Assembly: GCA_026745465.1 (NCBI GenBank)
Contig: JACYXH010000001.1
Coordinates: forward strand, 1,470,174-1,534,173
Reading direction: 5' to 3'
Length of the DNA stretch: 64,000 nucleotides
From: Lota lota
Lineage: Eukaryota > Chordata > Actinopteri > Gadiformes > Lotidae
The notes under the pieces were generated by a model, which was given only the letters and a program-made list of their open reading frames with translations, was not told the origin of the DNA and searched no databases. Of the stretch, positions 1 through 8,933 are shown in pieces; position 1 is the stretch's first letter; each line of letters starts with the position of its first letter. The translations under genes and the position numbers were made by a program.

Positions 1-390
1 TAAGAGATTGGCGAACGTCTTTCAAAAGTGCGGGGCGATGGCTTCCGTCGCCCCCGGTCGATCGAAAGGGAGTCGGGTTCAGATCCCCGAATCTGGAGAG
101 GCGGAGATAGGCGCCGCGAGGCGTCCAGTGCGATAACGCAAACGACCCCGGAGAAGCTGGCGGGAGCCCCGGGAAGAGTTCTCTTTTCTTTGTGAAGGGC
201 AGGGCGCCCTGGAATGGGTTCGCCCCGAGATAGGGGCCCGCGCCCTGGAAAGCGTCGCGATTTCGGCAGCGTCCAGTAAGCTTTCGCTGGCCCTTGAAAA
301 TCCGGGTGAGAAGGTGTAATTCTCGGACCAGGCAGTACCCGCAGCAGGTCTCCAAGGTGAACAGCCTCTGGCATTGTGGAACAAGGGGGG
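1..390 (+). pseudogene. 28S rRNA fragment (partial, diverged)
   Basis: The stretch follows the vertebrate 28S rRNA in its middle part, from the segment before GGGAGTCGGGTTCAGATCC through CCAGTGCGATAACGC and TCTTTTCTTTGTGAAGGGC to GGTGAACAGCCTCTGGCA. It continues off the left edge of the window. Similarity stops near 390, in the middle of the mature rRNA. There are small deletions and substitutions in positions normally invariant, for example a missing ATATC before CCGCAGCAGG and a broken GGCATGTTGGAACA. A truncated, non-functional rDNA piece is the best reading; a misassembled rDNA end is the alternative. The ORFs it contains are not genes. Confidence 0.88.
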
Positions 391-892
391 TTAGACTATA
401 CTTTCAGGGATCATTTCTTTTATTGAGAAATGTGGTGCTAAATACGATAAAGAGATGTGATATGCCTACGAAAGCAGGAAGTCTGCTGTGAATAATGATC
501 CAGGGCATGTGTTCTCCGTTGTTGATTACTTGTCTTTGTTTCATTGTGGAACATCGTTGTGGAACTTGCTGTGTTCAAAGAAGGAAATATTGGGGTTTCA
601 TTCATTTCGGAGTATTTTTCAATGTCAAAATGTGTAAGATTAAAGCTTTTCACATATGACCACATCTGTACAGCTTCGTTCCTGGTTTGCCTTGCTTCTG
701 GCTGAAAATATTCCATTTGAGTAAGGGCTTAATTCAGGGAAACATTCTGGAAGACAAGGCAGTCGATCAAAGGTTAACACAAGGGTCATTCACAGCCTTC
801 AGGGTTTTGGGGCCTCTTACAAACGATATTGAAGATTCCACAAAAAACTGTATTTGCCTTCATTTTCTCGAGTGTAAACTGCACGATTCCAT
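391..892. other. unassigned sequence, no gene seen
   Basis: AT-rich sequence between the rRNA fragment and the start of the left cassette copy. Short ORFs exist on both strands, but none has recognisable composition or splice context. Confidence 0.5.
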
Positions 893-1016
893 TTTGCCGT
901 CCAAATCATCTACATATATTGACCAATCACATCTTCCCATTCCATTTATTCTCCATATGTTGACCAATCGCATCTTCCCCATTCCATTTCTAATTCCATT
1001 TCCTACTCACCGCTAA
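893..1016. repeat. cassette outer end with diverged minisatellite
   Basis: Two units of a roughly 60-bp repeat with the core TTGACCAATCRCATCTTCCC. The same core recurs about four times, in reverse complement, at 30,110-30,360. Confidence 0.6.
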
Positions 1017-1480
1017 GCCAATTACAAACAGGCGACTGTCCGAAGGCATCGTTTTAATCGGTCGTAATGGTAGTAAGCATAGCACTTCGGACAACTACAC
1101 AACAAGGTAACTATTTGTAGAACACATGATTTACATTTACGAATGCAATTAAATTGCGGAAATGAGCGAAATTGTAAATTCGCCAATCCAAAAGTCTGAC
1201 GGCGCTAACTAAAGTTCAAGTACGATATAACGTTATGTTGTCACGTCATTTAGATCGCTTCAGTTGTCACTTCACTAACTTTGGTTCACTTATTGGCTTG
1301 TTAACATCAGTATCGTATTCAACCTATTAGTGACAGTAGCCCAATAGCATCAACACAATGTTTATAATGTAAATTAATATATTACCTGTTTAGTCAGATA
1401 TGATTGATTGACAAGGGATTTTTTGCTTTGTGTGCATGATTTGGAATTGTTAATTGTCATCTATTAATGACTATTAAGCC
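1017..1480. repeat. cassette left segment, inverted copy at 29,408-29,757
   Basis: Shared landmarks with the reverse complement of 29,408-29,757 include CTACACAACAAGGTAACT, ATAACGTTATGTTGTCAC, CTGTTTAGTC and AATTGTCATCTATTAATGA. No gene is visible. It may be the 5' control region of the cassette, which is inference. Confidence 0.6.
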
Positions 1481-1735
1481 TCATACCTTCACCGTGAACC
1501 TGTGTAAGGTAATCAATTCAGAACTTATTATTTGCCTATGGGAATATGATGATAGTAACTTATATCATTGATTGAATGTCAAATGTGTGTCTCAAATAAA
1601 AGTGTATATGATTTAGGGGTGGGACATTATATTGTTATTTTTGCTCTATTCATATTCATATTGTGGCGATAACGGCCGTGATCGCCGTGCTCCGTGCAGA
1701 AGCAGCACCGCCACCGAGGGTCATGGTGGGGGGCA

Positions 1736-1935
<200 letters not shown>

Positions 1936-2168
1936 GACAAGGTTACCCACCAGCATTAGGAGGACTCTCGGATTACGAGGACAATTGCCTTGTCCTCGTA
2001 CAACCTTGGTGAACAAAGCATGTTATTTGACTGTAGAACACAAAATGTCATGAAAAGAAGGTCCAATTCAGAAATATATGAAGATAGGGTCGCACTCATG
2101 TATATATGAAGACCGATAGAACACCCCTCATGAAGTTATAGACGTTTAAGAAATTGACCTTTTAAACC

Positions 2169-2342
2169 ATGATGTTGTATGTGTATCATAATCTACGGCA
2201 CCTTTTGGTAGAGCAGAACTCATACACATGGCGGGAGTTTTTACAACATTTCGCGCAAGATTTATTTTGCTTGCAAAGAAGACATTCACTGGAGCTTCAT
2301 GTCTCGCATTTGGTGTGGAGTGAACAGCTGCTGGAGTATTAA
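2169..2342 (+). CDS. short exon-like ORF, unknown product (57 aa)
   Basis: ATG ATG at 2169 opens a 57-codon frame ending at TAA 2340-2342. The product has a natural protein composition rich in His, Leu, Trp and Gln, with stretches such as YTWREFLQHFAQDLFC and LHVSHLVWSEQLLEY, unlike the repeat-derived ORFs around it. I do not recognise it. It lies in the cassette upstream of the exon-like segment at 4085-4204 and on the same strand, so it could be the first exon of the same gene. Chance ORF remains possible. Confidence 0.35.
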   Translation: MMLYVYHNLRHLLVEQNSYTWREFLQHFAQDLFCLQRRHSLELHVSHLVWSEQLLEY

Positions 2343-2583
2343 CCATAAGCAATTCAAAAGTAAGTCCTTTATGTACTTCAAGTCCATCTTAAATATTGAT
2401 TTACTGCATGAGTACATGATTATATCTGTGTTATTTGTATTATATTATTTTTGGTTGAATCTAACATTAGCAAGGTTCGATTTGTGAAATATGTTGCGAT
2501 TTGCTTGGCTGCACAATACAGTGTCTTTACATGCGTATGTATTACATGAGTACGTAACTATATCTCAGTGGTATTCATATAAC

Positions 2584-3105
2584 TGTTACGACACCCTCTG
2601 CCTCCACCTAGCTGCGTCGGCTGCCACTACACCATGTGCTCCTGTTTACATTCCTGTCACCAATTTTCCACGTGCACTCCGCTCTCCACTCCTGTCATCA
2701 ATCACCAATCAACACACCCTATTTCTTCCTCGTTCAACAAGCAGCCGGCGCCAGTTTGTTGTTTACTCTCTGCGTTAGTACTTCGTTCCAGCATATTGAA
2801 TTCCTGTTTTCCCTTCTCCTCGCTTGCTCCTAATCTTGCCTCTCCTTGTGCCCAGCTCTTGCCCGGATCCTCGCCTGGATCCTCGCCTGCCCTTCATCTT
2901 CTGGATTGCCTACCTGTTACCGGACCCCTCGCCTGCCTGACTACCCACCTGCTCTCTCCACTGTCTGCTGCTGCCCGCCTGCTAACTACCCTAGCCTGCC
3001 TGACTATCCGCCTGCCTAGCCCTTCCCTGAATTATTGATAATAAATCCATTGAACCTTTTCCCTGTCTATGTCTTGCGTTTGGGTCTTCAGTTCGAACCG
3101 TAACA
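2584..3105 (+). mobile_element. solo LTR, relative of the LTRs at 8299 and 12289
   Basis: The 522-bp segment starts TGTTACG and ends CGTAACA. It is flanked by the 5-bp duplication ATAAC (2579-2583 and 3106-3110). Its order of landmarks follows the reverse complement of the 624-bp LTRs: CATTACACCATGTGCTCC-like sequence, CACGTGCACTCC, Cys/Leu-coding CCTGCC repeats, the poly(A) signal AATAAATCCATT and a TTGGGTC box near the end. The internal region has been lost by LTR-LTR recombination. The ORFs inside are shadows. Confidence 0.85.
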
Positions 3106-3110
3106 ATAAC

Positions 3111-4084
3111 TATATTACTTGTATTAAAATCAGCAAATGCATGTTACTGTGCATTGAAGGTTAAGTCGGCAGGCGCACCACTTAGCTGTTCGTTTGATGC
3201 GAAATCTAACGTTAGCAATTACACAGCAGTCTAGGCTGGTAAACGACAGCAAGTTGACTTTCATAAATGAATGATTATGCTATTTGACCGATTTAATTGG
3301 TTGTATAATACAGACTGTCTTAACATATGCGTAAGCATTTAACAGTGAAAAAGATTGCTACGTTATAGATTCAGACCATGCTGTTTGGTGAAGCTTCTTA
3401 AAGGTGATCTATCATCATCCCGAACCTAATATCCTAAGAATCATCAAACTAAAAAGGCTCCACAATTATTTCCAACACGAAAAAGGTACCTAATCAAATG
3501 CAATGTCTTGTTTTTATTACTTTGTATTACTTTTGATGGCACTCTGTCTTAGTGGACCAAAGCATCAGCCCTCATACCCAGCCAACAGGTTGAAACCTGT
3601 ACTAAATGGGTTGCACCTGATCCTTTTCCATTAGTGGCCTTACCGTAGCCTAGATGATCAGTTGCCGACAGTTCACCCATTACATAATTCGTTTAGTCAA
3701 ATATTTCAACAAACTTGGTCAGTCGGGGCAGTCTTACTACAGTTATTTTTCCTATAAATGGGAGCTTTAAGCAATAGACTCACGCAATGGCCAGATTCAT
3801 AATACTACAGCAACAATAGCTAATGGAATGAACAGCACAAGCTATAATTTGCACGTGAAACAAAAACTGTCTATTACAGCCTCTTGTATCCGGTGTTTAT
3901 AGATACAGAGAGCTACAGTAGCACGCCACATGAGCCAGGATATTAATGTTTTGTGGATGTTTTTGAAGACTATCGATTATCTGTGCAAACTGCTCCCTGC
4001 CTGCTATTATCACAATCCAAATAGTATGTTGGTTTGTTGATTTTGTTGATTTTTCTTTGTGACTGTTATATTTCTTTACTTTAG
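3111..4084. other. AT-rich spacer or intron-like sequence
   Basis: I see no gene, RNA or recognisable repeat. The end (about 4065-4084) is a pyrimidine-rich tract and TTTAG that would serve as the acceptor for the exon-like segment that follows. Confidence 0.4.
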
Positions 4085-4204
4085 TGAATAGAAGAATTCG
4101 GACCAGGGGTCAGGGACTGACTCGTATCCAGGATGCGGAATTTCATATCAAGTTACGGAGAGACAAGGAAAACATTTATTCAAAATGGATCAATGACACC
4201 AAAG
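4085..4204 (+). CDS. exon-like segment, unknown product
   Basis: Bounded by TTTCTTTACTTTAG and by a consensus donor AAAG|GTAAGT. It stays open for 120 bp in one frame and encodes a basic, charged stretch with RIQDAEFHIKLRRDKENIY and SKWINDTK. Size, boundaries and composition suit a real internal exon. It is on the same strand as the exons at 16643-17118 and may belong to that gene, now split by the gypsy insertion (inference). Confidence 0.4.
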
Positions 4205-4940
4205 GTAAGTGTGTGTCTATAACCTGATCTGCAGTAGTATCAAGAGCTTTTGAACTGTACACATATGCACCTCCTGATTTGTGTCCTACATTTTACATGA
4301 TGCCCCAGGGCTAACATCTTTATTATCCAATCAGATTAAATTTAAACCTATGACATCACCAAAAGCCAAGCCATTGCAGCTCAACACTACAATCTGCATG
4401 TATTTTTAGTAATTTACTTTATTTCTGTTTGTGGTCTCTTCCGTAGCCCTTATGTACGATTATTCCATTGTAGATTATATTCATAATTATTGGCCGATAC
4501 CAATGTGGTCACCATTACATTGTTCACCCCTAAAGTATGCATTGTGTACGCTCAGACAATCGATAGATATTACAGTAGAACTGCATATGGTTTCTGTATA
4601 ATCTGTATTTTTGTGAGAAAACCAACTGTTTGTAATTGGAATGTCTACATGTATATGCAATGTGTACGCTCAGAATATCAAATTTTCTCTTCAGAGCATG
4701 ATGTCTGGATCTCAACAGCATATTGAGGGGACCTCTGGTGTGATTGATACCCCCATGAAATACTGTGAGGTAGGCTGTATAGACTTATAGGTGTGCTGGA
4801 GTTTAGGAGTTTACCTACTTACTCCATATCAAATAAACGACCCCTCAGATCTCTACCATATGAAGGCTATGTCATAGTTTATTTGTAGGTCAATAGTCCA
4901 TTATTCAGTAAAGGTGCATGATTCAAAACGGTATATTCCA
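4205..4940. other. spacer, no gene seen
   Basis: AT-rich and stop-rich on both strands. Nothing is recognised apart from chance ORFs. Confidence 0.4.
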
Positions 4941-5138
4941 CTATGGCCATTGTGTTTGTCAGACTGTATCATGTTTGTGTATATTTGATTATGGTTTATT
5001 AGGACATGGTTGGGGTTAGGAGGACTTCATGTAGTTAACACTATGGTCTGTGTTTGTCAGACTACATCATGTTTGTGTAAATCATATTATGGTTTAACAG
5101 GACATTGGTTAATTTACTAGGATTTTATGTACTTAACA
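4941..5138. repeat. tandem duplication, about 100-bp unit, two copies
   Basis: Both copies begin CTATGG, continue with TGTGTTTGTCAGACT and ATCATGTTTGTGTA, and end near GTTAACACTATGG. The second starts at 5041. Confidence 0.75.
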
Positions 5139-5222
5139 CTATGGGCAAAAGAGAGGGCAATAATTACGTAACTGCTGGTGTGGTGTTGTGTTACAACGGT
5201 AATGTGAATACTGTCTGATACT

Positions 5223-5543
5223 CACTAAGTTGCTGGTTATTCTGTTTGATAACTTTGTGTGTTTCTGGGAAAAGGGGAAGAAACACTTGTTAGACCTGAG
5301 CGGACCACCCACTGTATTTTTTTTTGTACACTATTGTTTCATTTCTTGGGTCCTGCTCAGCCCTTTTTCCCAAACCTTTACCGTGTGTGTTCACAAAGAA
5401 ACATTTTATGTTTGACGGTAGTTTATGGTTGTCGTGTAGTTTTTCGTTCTCACTGTTCCATGTCATCCCACTAATTTGCATGAATTATGTTACGGGTCTC
5501 ATGTCCATCCCCCTAGACATTTAAAGCCACGGGGTTCGTAACA
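5223..5543 (+). repeat. 5' LTR, right-hand part only
   Basis: It ends GTTCGTAACA, matching the TGTTACG start of the 3' LTR as an inverted end. Its first 98 bp (5223-5320) are identical to 15547-15644. The U3 half is missing or unrecognisable. Confidence 0.8.
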
Positions 5544-5548
5544 TAATG

Positions 5549-5566
5549 TGGGGGCTCATCCGGGAT
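5549..5566 (+). promoter_or_regulatory. primer-binding site, tRNA-Pro type
   Basis: TGGGGGCTCATCCGGGAT lies 5 bp after the LTR end. It differs by one base from the proline-tRNA primer site used by gammaretroviruses. Confidence 0.85.
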
Positions 5567-5684
5567 CTATCTCATTGATACTCATGCAAATTAGTTAGTG
5601 TCTGGTTCAGTGTTGAGCTTGGCAGCTGTAACTACCAGTTTTTTTTTGTGTTCAGTATTCGACGGCTCGTGTTGCTAGTTTAGT

Positions 5685-7280
5685 ATGGCTACTTTTGAGT
5701 TGGATGCATTTTTGGAAAACCCTACGTGGGAGGTTTTTGAGAGTTGCCGTAGAGTGGATCTACAGGCTTTGGCTGACCACTTTTCTGTACCCATATCAAG
5801 GGTTTTAGTGAAAGCCGAAGTGAGGAAAGCGGTGTTAGAAATATTGTTGAACGAGCGAGTGCTTGAGTTACCGCCGCCTGAGTCTGCTGCTCCTGTAGGG
5901 GATGTGGTTGCTGCTCCGGTAAGCCCATCGGTGTCTGAGGACGAGGCTAATGCTCCAGCCACATTGCCCCGTTATGACCCACTCTCCCCACTGACTGACA
6001 GTGATGCCAGGATGGATGTCCGCTCGACACGGCTCCAAATGGAGGCGGAAGAGCGAGCACAGTTCAGGCAAGACAAGCTGGAAACGCGTAGGCTTGATCA
6101 GGAACTGGAGACGCGTAAGATGGAACTGGAGACACGTAGGCTTGATCAAGCACTGGAGACGCGTAGGCTTGATCAAGAACTGGAGACGCGTATGCTTGAT
6201 CAAGAACTGGAGATGCGTAAAATGGAACTGGAGGCAGAAACAGCGAGGTTAGTCTCTGCGCATACTATGTCTTCTAGTGAGCCGTCCTCACCAGCTGTGT
6301 CGTCTGCTACTTTTGATATTAGTAGACAGATCACCTTGGTACCTGTGTTTAGGGAGTCAGAGGTTGATTCCTATTTCGGTGTGTTTGAACGTATAGCGGT
6401 TGCATTGAAATGGCCCGAAGAGGTATGGTGCCTATTACTTCAGTGTAAATTAACAGGTAAAGCCCAAGAGGTTCTGGCAGCACTACCTCTTGAAGACAGC
6501 TTAAATTATGACGTGGTCAAAGCTACTGTTCTTCGTGCCTATGAGCTTGTTCCTGAGGCATATCGACAGAGATTTAGGTCTCATAAAAAGGCTTCTACTC
6601 AGACCTATGTGGAGTTTGCTAGAGACAAAGGAAATCTGTTTGACAAATGGCACAGTGCCAGTAAGGTAACTGATTTTAACTCTCTACGGGAGTTAATCTT
6701 GTTAGAAGAGTTTAAAAATTGCTTACCCGAACGCATTGTAGTTTATCTGAACGAACAGAAAGTATCCTCAATGTCGGAAGCGTCTGTATTGGCAGACGAG
6801 TTTGTGTTGACGCATAAGAGCGTGTTTTCGGCTCGTACGGAGAGCAGGTCTGCAGAGTTGCTAACTTTTAGTCCTAGTCGACCATCAGTACATCCAGCAC
6901 GCCCAAAAGATGTGCGTCACTGTTTCTATTGTCATAAGGTGGGACATATGATTAATGATTGCTTTCTGCTAAAACGCAAACAGGGGATGCCTCAGCACGC
7001 CAGGCCGCCAACGGGTGTTGGGCTGATTCGTACGGTTGTAAGGCCAGAATCAAGACAGAGGCCTCATAGTGAAGGTGGTTTGAAAGTCCCTGTCCCAGAT
7101 CACAGTTATGAACTGTTCATTTTTGAGGGGTTTGTTTCTATATCAGATGACGAAGCGTCTCAGCGTCCAGTTAGAATCCTCAGAGATACTGGTGCGGCGC
7201 AGTCGTTCATACTAGCTGATGTGTTGCCCTTGTCCAATAATACATATTGTGGTTCCAATGTGTTAGTACAAGGAATTTAA
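5685..7280 (+). CDS. gag: gag plus N-terminal part of protease (gypsy)
   Basis: The 531-codon frame starts at ATG 5685, the first in-frame ATG after the primer site. The N-terminal region is acidic. Residues about 125-190 form a heptad-like coiled coil built from repeats of LETRRLDQE. Residues about 215-390 resemble the SCAN-like capsid domain of gypsy gag proteins. A zinc knuckle C-X2-C-X4-H-X4-C (CFYCHKVGHMINDC) follows at about 412-425. Near the end is the protease active site DTGA. TAA at 7278-7280 then ends the frame, although the same reading frame continues directly with protease sequence. That looks like a nonsense change, but readthrough cannot be excluded. Structural protein of the retroelement particle. 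Confidence 0.9.
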   Translation: MATFELDAFLENPTWEVFESCRRVDLQALADHFSVPISRVLVKAEVRKAVLEILLNERVLELPPPESAAPVGDVVAAPVSPSVSEDEANAPATLPRYDPLSPLTDSDARMDVRSTRLQMEAEERAQFRQDKLETRRLDQELETRKMELETRRLDQALETRRLDQELETRMLDQELEMRKMELEAETARLVSAHTMSSSEPSSPAVSSATFDISRQITLVPVFRESEVDSYFGVFERIAVALKWPEEVWCLLLQCKLTGKAQEVLAALPLEDSLNYDVVKATVLRAYELVPEAYRQRFRSHKKASTQTYVEFARDKGNLFDKWHSASKVTDFNSLRELILLEEFKNCLPERIVVYLNEQKVSSMSEASVLADEFVLTHKSVFSARTESRSAELLTFSPSRPSVHPARPKDVRHCFYCHKVGHMINDCFLLKRKQGMPQHARPPTGVGLIRTVVRPESRQRPHSEGGLKVPVPDHSYELFIFEGFVSISDDEASQRPVRILRDTGAAQSFILADVLPLSNNTYCGSNVLVQGI

Positions 7281-8298
7281 ATGGAATTCGTCCCCGTGCC
7301 GTTGCACTTTGTGAACGTACACTCTGAGTTAGTCAGTGGAGTGTTCAGAGTTGGAGTACGTCCTATGTTGCCAGTAAAAGGTGTGACATTTATAATGGGC
7401 AACGATATTGCCGGAGGAAAGGTGATACCCGTATTGGAGGTATTGGATAAAAGTGACCAGTCTCTCTCCGAGGAGCTGGCACAGGGTTATCCAGATGTGT
7501 TCCCCGCTTGTGCTGTCACACGTGCTCAAGCACGACAAGTGGGTGAAGTGATAGATTTGTCCAACACAATTCTATTCAGAGAGTGTGACCCAGAGGATAG
7601 TTCGGGTGCTACCTCTGGTAAGCTGGTGCAGTCTGACCAACAGTCCAGAGAAAGGAAGAAGGATGTGGAACTTGTCGCTGAGGCAATACAGTTACCACTT
7701 ACTCGTGAGCAGCTGATCGCTAACCAAAAGGTTGACATTAGCCTGGCTAAATGTTTTTCTAGTGTTGTCTCAGAGGAGGAGCTAAAGAAGAAAAACATGG
7801 CATACTTCATTGATGGTAATCTCCTCATGCGTAAATGGACATCCCATGTTGACGCTGGCGGAGATTGGAATGCTGTTTACCAAATAGTGATTCCTACAGC
7901 CTTTCGACAAAATGTTTTATCCCTCGCTCATGATCACCAGTGGTCCGGACATCTGGGAGTCACCAAGACTTATGATCGAGTTTTGCGACATTTCTTTTGG
8001 CCTGGTTTAAAACAAGATGTGGCTCAGTTCTGTCGGACTTGCCACACCTGTCAAGTAACTGGGAAACCGAACCAGGTTATTTCCCCCGCGCCTCTTTGTC
8101 CCATACCGGCCATAGGTGAACCATTCGAACATGTGATGGTTGATTGTGTGGGACCATTACCAAAGACAAAATCTGGTAACCAGTTTATGTTAACGATTAT
8201 GTGTGTGGCCACCAGGTACCCAGAGGCTATTCCTCTACGAAGGATTACTGTAGTGAGTAAAGCGTTGATCAAATTCTTCTCAACTTTTGGGTTACCTA
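7281..8298 (+). pseudogene. pol: protease C-terminus and integrase N-terminal half (gypsy pol, interrupted)
   Basis: The frame continues in phase from the gag stop. It includes the end of the protease (IMGNDIAGGK), a linker, then the integrase zinc-binding domain of the H-H-C-C type (about residues 215-260; HDHQWSGHLG to CRTCHTCQ) and the first catalytic Asp in VMVDCVGPLP. The coding sequence is cut after GLP by the LTR element at 8299 and resumes in the same frame at 12914. Integrase would insert element cDNA into the genome; this copy cannot be translated whole. Confidence 0.9.
8294..8298. repeat. target site duplication ACCTA, left
   Basis: Matches 12913-12917. It duplicates 5 bp of integrase coding sequence. 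Confidence 0.95.
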
Positions 8299-8922
8299 TG
8301 TTAAGGTTACGTGAATAGGACCCAAACGCAGACACAGGAAACCAACAAGGTGCGGGTTGAAAAAATGGATTTATTGTCCAGGAGGTACAGGCTAGGGCAA
8401 GGCAGGCGGGTAGTCCAACAGGCAGTAGGCAGGCGGGAAGTCAGGCAGGCAGACGGACGTAGGCAGGCGGGTGGTCGGGCAGGCGAGGTTCAGCAAACAG
8501 GAAGGTAGTCAGGCAGAAGGACGTAGGCAGGCGGGTGGTCGAGCAGGCGAGGTTCAGGAGACAAGGAAGGCAGGCAGGCAGGAACGGGGAACAGGAACGA
8601 GAAGCGGGAACGAGGAACAGGAACGGGAACGAGGAACAGAAACGGGAGCGGAACCCGTAACAGGAACTAAAAGGCGAGGACGAAGTTACTAAGAGAAGTG
8701 ACCGCACTAAACTAAACAACGAACTAGCACTGGCTCTGTGGGGAGCCAGTGCTTAAGTACAGAGGGGGTGATTTGTGAATTGATGGCAGGAGTGTGTGAA
8801 CAGAGGGAGTGCACGTGGTGGCTAATTGATGACGAGAGGTAAACAAAGGAGCACATGGTGTAATGAGGCAAGGTGTCACTAGATGGCGGAAATGGACAGG
8901 AACGGAGGAGGGTCACGTAACA
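8299..8922 (-). repeat. 3' LTR of the nested element
   Basis: On the - strand it starts TGTTACGTGACC and ends CGTAACCTTAACA. It contains a poly(A) signal AATAAATCC. Same length and sequence as 12289-12912. Confidence 0.95.
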
Positions 8923-8933
8923 GTACCCCCCCC

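Noticed and set aside
79..491. ORFs in the first 500 bases
   Set aside because: They overlap the 28S rRNA fragment.
5549..5566. Retroviral origin of the gypsy element because of its proline primer site
   Set aside because: The gag zinc knuckle, GPY/F integrase, pol order and lack of env fit Ty3/gypsy (Gmr1-like), not a retrovirus.
8311..8719. ORFs inside the LTRs (8311-8508, 8441-8719 and their copies at 12301-12709)
   Set aside because: They lie in LTR sequence built of GGCAGGCGG repeats, and identical copies sit in both LTRs; no gene context.
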